64,000 bases of DNA from Deinococcus aerolatus (GTDB lineage: Bacteria > Deinococcota > Deinococci > Deinococcales > Deinococcaceae), in NCBI RefSeq assembly GCF_014647055.1, contig NZ_BMOL01000001.1:176501-240500 (forward strand), written 5' to 3'. This document shows, piece by piece, positions 52,105 to 64,000 of this stretch. Position 1 is the stretch's first letter, and every line of letters starts with the position of its first letter. Under the pieces are notes generated by a model. It saw only the letters and a program-made list of their open reading frames with translations, ran no database searches and was not told where the DNA came from. The position numbers and the translations under genes were made by a program.

Positions 52105-52285
52105 TTTTACACCGGGTGGTGGCCTCCCACGGCGAGAGGGTGCTGCCCGTGCTGGGCAGCGCCTTGCCCAGATCGCGGTCAGTCACAATGCCCACCCGCC
52201 GGGTGCCGTCCACCACCGGCAGGCGGCGTTTACCGCAGGATTTCATCGGGTGTGCCGCGTCCAGCAGCGACAGTGAGGACGGCAC
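52105..52285 (-). pseudogene. CBS-domain gene remnant (AcuB-like)
   Basis: On the minus strand a frame reads SLLDAAHPMKSCGKRRLPVVDGTRRVGIVTDRDLGKALPSTGSTLSPWE, a single CBS repeat with the RRLPVV and GIVTDRDL core and the PS-(x)-TLS-WE continuation seen in AcuB-like proteins. No second CBS repeat and no sensible N- or C-terminus remain, and the frame continues into unrelated sequence. It fills most of the 345-base gap between metX and pepA. Confidence 0.6.
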
Positions 52286-52358
52286 GACAACGGCGCGGAC
52301 CCCTGCGACGCCCCCCTCATGTATCCCCCACCGCCCGGAGGCGTGCTTTACTTCCGGC

Positions 52359-53708
<1,350 letters not shown>

Positions 53709-53725
53709 GCGCACCGCCGCCGGCC

Positions 53726-54682
53726 CTACATCGCCGGGTCGAGCTTGCCGCGCAGCAGCAGCCGCATGCGCTGGCCCAGGCGTTTGTAGACCGGGGGCGA
53801 GTGGCGCTTGCCGAAGTCGCGGGCGGCCTCCTCGCTGCCCACGTCGTGGCCGTACTGCTGGGTCAGAAAGTAACGGTGGTCCATGGTCCACAGGTACAGG
53901 TCCGCCTCGGTGCGGCCCGGAAAGCGGAACATGACGTGGTGCAGGTCCAGGTTTTCCACAATCCGCAGGTACAGGCGGGTGTACCAGCTGAGTACCGCCT
54001 CCTCCCAGGTCACGGGCGGCAGGCCCGCACGCTCCGGCTTGCGGTCCAGAAAATACTGGCGGGTGCGGATGTGGTCCAGCAGCTTGTCGTAGCGGCCCGG
54101 CGTGGTGAACAGGATCTCGCGGTGGCCCGGCACCAGCATATCGAGCCCGGTGTCCCGCAGGAACTGCGCGTACTCACCCTTGATGATCAGGTCGACCAGG
54201 GTGTCGCTTTCCTCGGGCGGCACGGTCACGTTCAGCTCGATGACGTGTGCGTCGATGTACGCCTGCCCCTGACGGCGGGCCACCGAGACGCGGTGGTTGC
54301 CGTCCTTGACGAAGTACAGCTCCCCCACCTTGTACACCTGAATGGGCGGCAATTCCTTGCCCTGGAGCTGCGCGCTACGGACACCGATCCAGCGCTCGTC
54401 CAGGTGCTTTTCCTTGGGCAGGTAGTGGCGGTCAAATTCGCGGTAGCGGTCCACCGAGCCGATGATCTGGTCCACTTGAATGGCCTGCACGCCTAGGCTG
54501 TGTTCACCCAGCGGGGCCAGATGCTTCATCCACTCGAAGGGCAGCAGCTCATTGGGCTGGCGGCGCAAGATCGCCACCAGATCGCGCACGTCGCTCATCA
54601 GGCGGGCGCGTTCCACCTCGCCACGCGCCGTGCTGCGGGTCCTGGACATGGTCTGCGGTGAACCGGAGTCTGAAGAAAACAT
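53726..54682 (-). CDS. ParB-like-domain protein, unknown role
   Basis: A 318-residue soluble protein. The central part (about 75-190) resembles the ParB/Srx-like fold: IQVDQIIGSVDRYREFDRHYLP, LPPIQVYKVGELYFVKDGNHRVSVARRQG, AYIDAHVIELN. The GNHRVSVA motif is the hallmark. The C-terminal 150 residues (RHYFLTQQYGHDVGSEEAARDFG) are conserved-looking but unknown to me. True ParB uses this fold for CTP binding, but no DNA-binding half is apparent. ATG 54682 has AGGAGAG upstream; the frame to 54847 lacks support. Confidence 0.7.
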   Translation of the reverse strand: MFSSDSGSPQTMSRTRSTARGEVERARLMSDVRDLVAILRRQPNELLPFEWMKHLAPLGEHSLGVQAIQVDQIIGSVDRYREFDRHYLPKEKHLDERWIGVRSAQLQGKELPPIQVYKVGELYFVKDGNHRVSVARRQGQAYIDAHVIELNVTVPPEESDTLVDLIIKGEYAQFLRDTGLDMLVPGHREILFTTPGRYDKLLDHIRTRQYFLDRKPERAGLPPVTWEEAVLSWYTRLYLRIVENLDLHHVMFRFPGRTEADLYLWTMDHRYFLTQQYGHDVGSEEAARDFGKRHSPPVYKRLGQRMRLLLRGKLDPAM

Positions 54683-54884
54683 AGGGCTGGCACTCTCCTG
54701 GCGCGCGGGGCGCAAGTGGCCGGGGCCTTGAAGCGTCGGGGAATGGAGGAACCCCGGAAACGTACCGCCAGAATACCGCAGCCGCCCGTGAGAGCGGTAC
54801 GGGCAAGGGTCCCGGCCGCGCCTGCCGGGGAGGTGGCTCAGCCACAACAGGAGTGCGCCTCCAGACGCGGCCCCGGTGACGCGC

Positions 54885-54890
54885 TAGAAT
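54885..54890 (+). promoter_or_regulatory. -10 box upstream of prfC
   Basis: TAGAAT lies 6 bases before a short leader ORF that starts at 54897. The prfC start is about 110 bases further down. Confidence 0.45.
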
Positions 54891-54896
54891 ACCCCC

Positions 54897-54923
54897 ATGA
54901 CCGTCTTCCTTACGCCCACCTAG
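54897..54923 (+). CDS. Possible leader peptide MTVFLTPT before prfC
   Basis: An 8-codon frame (ATG to TAG) begins exactly where a leaderless transcript from the TAGAAT box would start. In Deinococcus such a start would be read by 70S ribosomes. It ends about 80 bases before the prfC ATG. Translation is not proven; chance occurrence is possible. Confidence 0.3.
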   Translation: MTVFLTPT

Positions 54924-55004
54924 CGAGAGTCGAGGACGTCCGTTTTGACCCCTACACTCTCAACGCAAGCGGCGCTGCTCCACAGGCTGCCGCAGGAGCC
55001 ACCC

Positions 55005-56651
<1,647 letters not shown>

Positions 56652-56746
56652 TTCGGACACCTGGGCTGAGAGTCTGAGAGTCACGGGCGAATCAGCCGGG
56701 TCTACCAGCACACCAACCTGTCGCCACTTCTCGTTTTCCCGACTCT

Positions 56747-57110
56747 TTGATCAGAGTCTCGGCACACACGGGAAGGTCCCCTGTGGACGCTCACCAACGT
56801 AAGTCCTGGCGTGGGCACGATTACGCCTGGACACGCCTGCCCTACAGTCTGCGTTTTCAGGACGGCGCGGTGACGGCCAGCACAGGCTGTCATCCCCTGG
56901 AAGACAGCTTTCAGGGACGCGGTCAGGCCATACGGTTCAGAAACATCGACACTGAACCTAAGCATCCCCGCCTCGATCACGCGCTGGGTCTGCGCGAGGA
57001 TTTCACGACGCTGCTGCCCAGGCCACGCGCTACCCCATGCAGGGCGGGCGGCCCACGATCTATGCCGGGAAGGGCAGGCTGAATTTCAGGGGGCAGTGGC
57101 TACCCACCAG
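56747..57110 (+). pseudogene. Frameshifted META-domain-like gene
   Basis: The first frame gives LPYSLRFQDGAVTASTGCHP and later ALGLREDFTTLLPR up to about 57020. The sequence then continues sensibly only in the next frame as ATRYPMQGGRPTIYAGKGRL. The joined order (a strand with DG-V-xxxGC, a helix ending in LL, then RY-x-x-x-G-x-x-x-x-Y-x-G-x-G-x-L) resembles the META/HslJ domain. The TRMAC segment is missing. One lost base near 57018-57022 explains the shift, unless it is a sequencing error. No ribosome site or clear start is seen. It fills the gap between prfC and the ferredoxin gene. Confidence 0.4.
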
Positions 57111-57113
57111 GCA

Positions 57114-57452
57114 TTATTCCGGGCCGTACTGGTGTTCGGTGGGCAACGCCACCCCATCGTGTACGGCCTGGGCAATCCGTGCCGCCTGCGGGAAGTCCAC
57201 CGCCGCGTACCAGCCTTCCTCCAGCCCCTGCGGCGTCTGGCGGTACACGCACAGGCTGGGGCCGTAACTGCACGAGCCCAGGCACCCGCTCTCGGTCAGG
57301 CGGATGCTGCCGCCCGTCTTGTAGTACGCCAGTGAGGCGCGTTCCAGGTGATTCCACAGCGCCTTGTACAGCAGCGCTGAGCCGCGTGCCTGACAGTTCG
57401 GCCCCTGGCAGACCAGGATGTGACCGGAGGTTTTGAAATACTTGGGGGCCAT
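57114..57452 (-). CDS. Thioredoxin-like [2Fe-2S] ferredoxin
   Basis: A 112-residue protein with the four cluster cysteines of thioredoxin-like ferredoxins: ILVCQGPNCQARGS (two cysteines) and SGCLGSCSYGPSLCVY (the others). Such proteins are found near cobalamin and molybdenum pathways and carry electrons. ATG 57452 has GGAGGA upstream; a TTG at 57461 overlaps the ATPase stop. It is the last gene of the B12 transporter operon, which suggests a role in handling imported corrinoid, by inference. Confidence 0.85.
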   Translation of the reverse strand: MAPKYFKTSGHILVCQGPNCQARGSALLYKALWNHLERASLAYYKTGGSIRLTESGCLGSCSYGPSLCVYRQTPQGLEEGWYAAVDFPQAARIAQAVHDGVALPTEHQYGPE

Positions 57453-57457
57453 AACTT

Positions 57458-58275
57458 TCAATCCTCCGGGATGACCAGCAGGCGGTCTGCATCCCGCACC
57501 ACTCTTGCGCGCACGCCGTAGGCGGCCAGCAGGTTCCCCGGCGTCAGCACCGTTTCAGGCGGGCCTGCCGACAGCACTTTCCCCTGGTGCAGCAGCAGCA
57601 GCCAGTCGGCCCGCGCCGCCAGATTCAGGTCGTGCAGCACGGCCACCACACCCAGGCCACCGGCCACCTCGCAGCGCAGGTAACGGATCACTTCCAGGGC
57701 GTAGGCCAGGTCCAGGTGGTTGGTGGGTTCGTCCAGCAGCAGGAAGCGCGGCTGCCCGGCCAGGGCGCGGGCCAGCGCCACCCGCTGCCGCTCGCCGCCG
57801 GACAGTTCAGTCACTTTGCGTGCCTCGAAGCGGCGGGTGTCGGTGCGGTCCAGGGCGCTGTCCACCGCCGCCTCGTCCGCGTCGGTCCAGGGACGGGTGG
57901 GCAGCAGGCCGAAGCGCCACTCGCCCGCGCCGCGCCCTAATGCCACCACATCGCGGACCCGCGTGGCGTCGGGCAGGCCCTCGCTCTGGGCCAGGTAGGC
58001 CAGCGCCCGCGAACGTTCCGGGCGGCTCCAACCCTGCAGCGGACGCCCGAACAGGCACACCTCGCCGGATTCGGGCCTGTTCAGGCCCAGCAGCGCCCGC
58101 AGCAGGGTGGACTTGCCCGCGCCGTTGGGACCGATCACCGCCGAGAAGACCCCGGTCTCAAAGCGGGCACTCACCCCACGCACCGCAGGGAAAGTTCCGG
58201 CGTGGACATGCAGATTGACGGCCTCCAGGGTGTCGGCGGGTGCAGTGGGGAGCCCTGGAGATTGCGGCAGTGTCC

Positions 58276-58279
<4 letters not shown>
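57458..58279 (-). CDS. btuD: Vitamin B12 ABC transporter ATPase
   Basis: A 273-residue ABC ATPase of the FecE/BtuD type. Walker A GPNGAGKST, YLAQSEGLPDATRVRDVVALGR, signature TELSGGERQRVALARALA, Walker B LLLDEPTNHLD and switch His in VVAVLHDLNLAA are intact. ATG 58279 overlaps the permease stop (ATGA). Siderophore or haem transport is excluded mainly by the cobalamin riboswitch at the head of the operon. Confidence 0.88.
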
Positions 58280-59337
<1,058 letters not shown>

Positions 59338-59410
59338 CTCCCCTCACCTCCCCCGTCCTGGCGCGGCAGAACATACGGTGACCTGCACCCTCCACCCGAA
59401 CGGCCAGGAC

Positions 59411-60283
<873 letters not shown>

Positions 60284-60312
60284 GTTGGCTCCTTGGCCTA
60301 GCCCCACGCACA

Positions 60313-60340
60313 GAAAAACCGCCCCGGAACTTGGGGCGGA
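60313..60340 (-). terminator. Riboswitch-controlled terminator before btuF
   Basis: Minus strand: stem CCGCCCC / GGGGCGG, 7-base loop, then TTTTT. It lies between the cobalamin riboswitch and the btuF start, where an attenuator is expected. Confidence 0.85.
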
Positions 60341-60420
60341 AAGCAGAAGCGTCCGTCACGGTGGGCCACCCGACACAGAGGGCCACGCACGGGCGTTCCC
60401 TCCTTTCCGCGAGAGGTCAG

Positions 60421-60580
60421 CCGCACGTTCCCGTGGGTGGGAACGTGGACGGGCCAGGTGTTCGGACTCTCCGCCCCCGGAGTCCATCAGAGGGCGGCTT
60501 ACCGTTGCGCGACAGTGCCGGAATGTGCCTGGAGGCTGAAGTCTCCTGCGGCAGTCACCGGCTTTCCCCACGCCCGTCGG
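60421..60580 (-). ncRNA. Cobalamin riboswitch
   Basis: Minus strand, in order: GGGGAAAGCCGGTGA, CCGGCACTGTCGCGCAACGGTAA (split here by normal riboswitch spacing), then GAGAGTCCGAACACCTGGCC as the B12 box, followed by a 9-bp hairpin CACGTTCCC/GGGAACGTG that would form the kissing-loop arm. A TATACT box (60590-60585) gives a start at the head of the element. With the terminator downstream it should turn the importer off when B12 is plentiful. Confidence 0.85.
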
Positions 60581-60584
60581 CCCG

Positions 60585-60590
60585 AGTATA
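60585..60590 (-). promoter_or_regulatory. -10 box of the btu operon
   Basis: TATACT on the minus strand, directly upstream of the riboswitch; no good -35 seen. Confidence 0.45.
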
Positions 60591-60675
60591 CGGCAGGGCA
60601 CAGGGGCACAGCGAGGCGCGTTGGTTGCGGCCCGGCTCAGGCGCCGCCCCATGACCAGCGGTGACCAGCCCTTCC

Positions 60676-61173
60676 CTATCTGACGCCGCTGTAGCCGCCT
60701 GAGCAGGCCGCGCCGCGCTCGGGGGCCGTCGGTCCCTGCTCGTACTTGTCCAGAAAGGGCTTCAGGCGGGCGTCGTCCGGACTCTCCACCTTGATCTGCG
60801 CACCCCAGGCACTCGCGGCGATGGGCGTGTCCATGCCCGCGTAAGGGCTGAGCAGCGTGTAGGGGCGGCCGTCGACCAGGGCCCTGAGTTGCGCCACCCC
60901 CGCCGCGTCCAGATCGGGACGGTAGGTGATCCACACGGCGCCGTGTTCTAGGCTGTGCACGGCGTATTCGCGGTACAGCTCCTGGCTGTAGACGCCGCAG
61001 TTCTGCCACAGCGCGTTGTGGGCCCCCCCGGCGGGCGGGTTCTCGGCGTACACCAGCGAGCCGCTGCGGTGATCGCCCGCCGCGTAGGTGAAGGTCTGAA
61101 GGCCCTCCAGCTTGGTGCTGTTGCCGCAGGCGGTCAGGGTCAGGAGAAGGAAAGAAAACAGGGCGCGTTTCAT
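60676..61173 (-). CDS. DUF3105 lipoprotein
   Basis: A 165-residue protein with a lipoprotein signal ([16 protein letters not shown], lipobox LTAC). The DUF3105 core follows: [26 protein letters not shown], then [19 protein letters not shown] and CSGGYSG at the end. The His-rich conserved residues suggest metal binding, but function is unknown. ATG 61173 fits the signal peptide; the frame to 61197 adds eight residues. It starts 33 bases from the end of the next gene upstream on the same strand. Confidence 0.85.
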   Translation of the reverse strand: MKRALFSFLLLTLTACGNSTKLEGLQTFTYAAGDHRSGSLVYAENPPAGGAHNALWQNCGVYSQELYREYAVHSLEHGAVWITYRPDLDAAGVAQLRALVDGRPYTLLSPYAGMDTPIAASAWGAQIKVESPDDARLKPFLDKYEQGPTAPERGAACSGGYSGVR

Positions 61174-61205
61174 CGCTGACCAGCATAGCGGCGCCATGTT
61201 AAGGA

Positions 61206-62669
61206 TTAATGGCCGCCCTTGACCTCTGCGCCGGTCGGTTCAGGGTCCGGCACAAGACCCGGCGGGCGGCCCCCGCTGAAGCCGCTGCCTCGCAGGTCCA
61301 CCATCTGCCGGTCCGGCACGATGTCTCCCTTCAGGCCGAGCGAGGCGAGGACCGGCAGAAAGGCCTGCATCACGGGAACCTCGCCGTGAACCAGCCAGAC
61401 ATGGGGGGTTCCAGCCGTCTCCAGAAAGGCCAGCAGATCGTCCTGATCGGCGTGGGCGGAAAAGCCGCCGATGGTGTGGACCCTGGCCCGCACGGCGATG
61501 TCCTCGCCCATGATGGGCACCGTCTCGGCCCCGGCCACGATGCGCCCGCCCAGGCTGAGCGGCGACTGGTACGACACGATGATCAGGCTGGTCCCCGGTT
61601 TCCACAGGTGGTGGCGCAGGTGGTGCTGGATGCGCCCGCCGGTCATCATGCCGTTGCCTGCCAGGATGACGGCTGGGCCGTCGTAGCGGTTGATGCGCTG
61701 CGACTCGTCGCCGGTCAGGACCACGTGCAGCGTGCTGGGCGCAAACGGGTCCTCGCCGGAGCGCAGGGCGTCACGGACCTCCGGGATCAGCTCGTCGCCG
61801 AACTCGAAGTACGCGCGGGTGGCGCGGGCGGCCATCGGGGAATCCAGAAACACCGGAATGCGCGGCACCTCGCCGGACTCCATCAGCTTCCGCAGGGTAG
61901 AGAGAATGGCCTGCGAACGTTCGATGGCAAAGCTGGGAATCAGGATCTTGCCGCCGGCCCGCACCGCCTGCCGCAGGGCGGCGCTGAACTCGGCCAGGGT
62001 GGCGGGCCACGCGCGGTGGCGGCGGTTGGCGTAGGTCGTCTCAAGGACCACCGCGTCGGCCTGCGGCGGGGGCGTGAAGTCGGGTTGCAGACCGCTCTCA
62101 CGGTGGCCCAGATCGCCGCTCATGAGCAGCCGCCCGTCTGCCGATTCCAGCAGCAGATACGCGCTGCCCAGGATGTGCCCGGCCCGCCCGGGGGTGACGC
62201 GCAGGCCCGCCAGCGTGACCGTCTGCCCAAATTCCAGCACCGGGCGCAGCAGGGCCAGGGTTCGGTGAACGTCCTCCTCGTCGTACAGCGGCGGCAGAAC
62301 CTCCTCCTCGCGGGCCTGCCTGCGGGCGCGGCGCAGGTCCTGGCGGTAGCCCTCCACCTGCAACCGGGCCGAATCCAGCAGCACGGTCCCGGCCAGCGCG
62401 GCAGTGGGCGGCGTGCAGTACACCGGCCCCCGGTAGCCCCGGTTCACCAGCAGCGGCAGGCGGCCCACGTGGTCCAGGTGCGCGTGGGTCAGGATCACCG
62501 CGTCCAGGTCCGCCGGGTCAAAGGGGTAGGGCTCGTGATTGCGGACCTCCAGCGCCTCGCCGCCCTGAAACAGTCCGCAGTCGATCAGGATGCGCCGCCC
62601 GCCGTCCAGGGTCAGCAGGTGCATGCTGCCCGTGACCGTACAGGCCGCGCCGAAACTCTGGAGTCGCAT
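61206..62669 (-). CDS. Metallo-beta-lactamase/beta-CASP ribonuclease-like protein
   Basis: A 487-residue protein. The zinc motif [13 protein letters not shown] and later [21 protein letters not shown] form the lactamase fold. The beta-CASP part ([53 protein letters not shown]) and the C-terminal [27 protein letters not shown] motifs mark RNA-processing nucleases such as Thermus TTHA0252. It probably takes part in RNA decay or maturation. It is distinct from RNase J by length and motif order. Confidence 0.92.
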   Translation of the reverse strand: MRLQSFGAACTVTGSMHLLTLDGGRRILIDCGLFQGGEALEVRNHEPYPFDPADLDAVILTHAHLDHVGRLPLLVNRGYRGPVYCTPPTAALAGTVLLDSARLQVEGYRQDLRRARRQAREEEVLPPLYDEEDVHRTLALLRPVLEFGQTVTLAGLRVTPGRAGHILGSAYLLLESADGRLLMSGDLGHRESGLQPDFTPPPQADAVVLETTYANRRHRAWPATLAEFSAALRQAVRAGGKILIPSFAIERSQAILSTLRKLMESGEVPRIPVFLDSPMAARATRAYFEFGDELIPEVRDALRSGEDPFAPSTLHVVLTGDESQRINRYDGPAVILAGNGMMTGGRIQHHLRHHLWKPGTSLIIVSYQSPLSLGGRIVAGAETVPIMGEDIAVRARVHTIGGFSAHADQDDLLAFLETAGTPHVWLVHGEVPVMQAFLPVLASLGLKGDIVPDRQMVDLRGSGFSGGRPPGLVPDPEPTGAEVKGGH

Positions 62670-62731
62670 GGGGGATTTTAGCGTGGGGATGGGGGCAGGA
62701 AATACTTCTGGTGTCTGCCCTGAACGCTGCC

Positions 62732-63553
62732 CTAGAACAGTTCGTCCAGCACGCGGTAGTACGCCAGCCTGTCCGGATCGACCAGGTCGCGCCCGTACAG
62801 GTCCAGAAACTGCTCGGCGTAACCGGGGCTGAGGTTGCGGCCCAGGCTGCGGTGGGTCAGGGCCAGATCGGCGTGGCGGTCCGCAATGCCGGCGCGGCCC
62901 ACGTCGATCAGGCCGTCGATGAACTCGCCGTTCACGATGACGTTGGGCAGGCAGGCGTCGCCGTGGGTGACCACCAGATCCTCTGTGTCAGGGCGGGTGC
63001 GGGCCAGCTCGTTGAAGACGCTGACCGCCGTGCGGCCCTGGCGTTCGCGGTCAAAATCGCTCTCGTCGACCACCCCCGCCGCCACCCGCTCGCGGGCGCG
63101 GGCCAGGGCCACGCTCAGGGACATGTTGAAGGGGCACTCGCGCAGCGGCAGGGCGTGCAGCTCACGCAGGGCGCGGGCCAGCAGGTTCACCAGCCGGTCC
63201 GGGTGAAACAGCACGTCGGGGTGCGAGGCGTCCAGGCCCGGCACACGGGTCATGGCGAGGTATTCCAGACCACCTTCCACCTCGTACCCCACCACACGCG
63301 GCACCGGCACGCGGCCCGCAAACCAGCGCAGGCGTTCGCGCTCCTGCTGCAGGGTGGCGGGAAACTGCAGCCCCGGGGGCTGGGGGCCTGAGGACGGGAG
63401 GCCGCCCCGCGCCTGCACCTTGACCACGAACCGCTGCGACTTCCACACGCCCGCCCCGCTTTCGCCGGTCGTGACGCGCTCCCAGCGGGCGGCAGGCAGC
63501 ACGCGGCGCAGTGCAGGGGGAAGGCTCAGACTTTCGCGGGCGTCAGCAGGCAC
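62732..63553 (-). CDS. Aminoglycoside 3'-phosphotransferase-like kinase
   Basis: A 273-residue kinase of the APH family. The C-terminal half follows APH(3') enzymes closely: [16 protein letters not shown] (catalytic Asp), [21 protein letters not shown] (Mg-binding Asp), and [11 protein letters not shown] at the end. GTG 63553 is chosen because TATCCT lies 7 bases upstream on the minus strand; the frame to 63649 crosses the divergent promoter region. It is chromosomal among housekeeping genes, so it may be an old intrinsic gene, with a natural substrate that need not be an antibiotic. Confidence 0.85.
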   Translation of the reverse strand: MPADARESLSLPPALRRVLPAARWERVTTGESGAGVWKSQRFVVKVQARGGLPSSGPQPPGLQFPATLQQERERLRWFAGRVPVPRVVGYEVEGGLEYLAMTRVPGLDASHPDVLFHPDRLVNLLARALRELHALPLRECPFNMSLSVALARARERVAAGVVDESDFDRERQGRTAVSVFNELARTRPDTEDLVVTHGDACLPNVIVNGEFIDGLIDVGRAGIADRHADLALTHRSLGRNLSPGYAEQFLDLYGRDLVDPDRLAYYRVLDELF

Positions 63554-63560
63554 GGGGGGC

Positions 63561-63566
63561 AGGATA
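63561..63566 (-). promoter_or_regulatory. -10 box of the APH-like gene
   Basis: TATCCT on the minus strand, 7 bases before the GTG start. Confidence 0.5.
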
Positions 63567-63609
63567 GAACATGCAGTCGCGGCCCGGCCGGACACTGCAT
63601 CATGGGCGC

Positions 63610-64000
63610 GTGACCTCCACCCGACCGAAAGACCGTCCCCGCGCCGCACAGCCGCGCCCGCAACGCCAGACCGACTGGTTTTCCGCCGTCATCGGGCGCA
63701 CGCGCTTTGTGGTGCTGATCGCGGTGGTGGCGGTGCTGCTGGTGTCGTTCAGCCTGTTTCTGCAGGGCACGGTCCTGGCCGTCTCGACGCTGTACGACTC
63801 CTGGCACGACACCTTTACCAGCGGCATTCAGAGCCAGCGCGGCAGCCTGGCGGTGGAGTTCCTGGAGATCGTGTCCACCATGCTCAAGGCGGTGGTGTTC
63901 TACCTGATCGGGGTGGGCCTGTACTCGCTGTTCATCTCGCCGCTGAACCTGACCAGCGCCCTGGGCGTAGAAAGTCTGGCGGACCTGGAACAGAAGATCA
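63610..64000 (+). CDS. YqhA-family (UPF0114) membrane protein, 3' truncated by window edge
   Basis: The frame from GTG 63610 runs to the window edge (130 codons visible). It has a polar Arg/Pro-rich start, a membrane helix ([19 protein letters not shown]), and the UPF0114 hallmark [19 protein letters not shown] followed by SLADLEQKI. The family is of unknown function. CATCAT 6 bases upstream could be a -10 box. It is divergent from the APH-like gene. Confidence 0.75.
   Translation, partial: MTSTRPKDRPRAAQPRPQRQTDWFSAVIGRTRFVVLIAVVAVLLVSFSLFLQGTVLAVSTLYDSWHDTFTSGIQSQRGSLAVEFLEIVSTMLKAVVFYLIGVGLYSLFISPLNLTSALGVESLADLEQKI

Overview
The window is one continuous stretch of a very GC-rich bacterial chromosome, almost certainly from a Deinococcus species. 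The signs are a Deinococcus/Thermus-type LysN aminotransferase, a cysteine-free ribosomal protein L31, a phytoene synthase, SufCBD, the pairing of a Mrp/ApbC protein with a SufR-like regulator, and many start codons placed 5 to 8 bases after a TANNNT -10 box, which implies leaderless mRNAs as reported for Deinococcus. About 68 genes are packed on both strands. I see no CRISPR array, insertion sequence, prophage or rRNA. There is one tRNA, tRNA-Trp(CCA).

Layout. 1-5.7 kb: end of an ABC permease, a RodZ-like protein carrying a PEGA domain, DNA primase, citrate synthase, TsaB. 5.7-10 kb: CBS protein, secreted subtilase with repeat linkers, secreted unknown. 10-16 kb: class II aldolase, LysN, a MazG-like remnant, glutamate racemase, RNase PH, DoxX protein, DusA. 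16-22 kb: a lipoprotein and the sufC-sufB-VOC-sufD cluster, interrupted by a low-GC ORF. 22-26.5 kb: ExbB, ExbD, a giant Pro/Ala-rich TonB-like protein and a secreted protein. 26.5-34.7 kb: CoaX, a BtuF-like protein, phosphate transporter with PhoU-like partner, DUF427, a pseudokinase-PEGA membrane protein, Mrp/ApbC with a SufR-like regulator, a 2H phosphoesterase. 34.9-39.3 kb: tRNA-Trp, a two-component system, YkvA-like protein, ribosomal L21, L27 and L31. 39.4-48.9 kb: thymidine kinase, GlgC, MiaA, Hsp20, secreted 5'-nucleotidase, CrtB, a methyltransferase, a Holin-X pair, a Fur regulator. 49.3-53.7 kb: SAM-I riboswitch with metY-metX, a CBS remnant, PepA. 53.7-64 kb: a ParB-like protein, release factor 3, a META-like pseudogene, a vitamin B12 importer behind a cobalamin riboswitch and terminator, DUF3105 lipoprotein, beta-CASP nuclease, an APH(3')-like kinase and the start of a YqhA-family membrane protein.

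Two themes link the genes. Fe-S and metal biology recurs: SufCBD with a possible Fur-type site, Mrp/ApbC with a four-cysteine SufR-like regulator, a Fur protein, a [2Fe-2S] ferredoxin in the B12 operon. RNA-level control recurs: two metabolite riboswitches, a possible leader peptide before prfC, and many leaderless starts. No wholly new multi-gene system stands out. The best candidates for undescribed biology are the ExbBD/TonB-like cluster with a non-TonB C-terminal domain, the pseudokinase-PEGA protein, the PEGA-containing RodZ-like protein and the 19-bp tandem repeat upstream of crtB.
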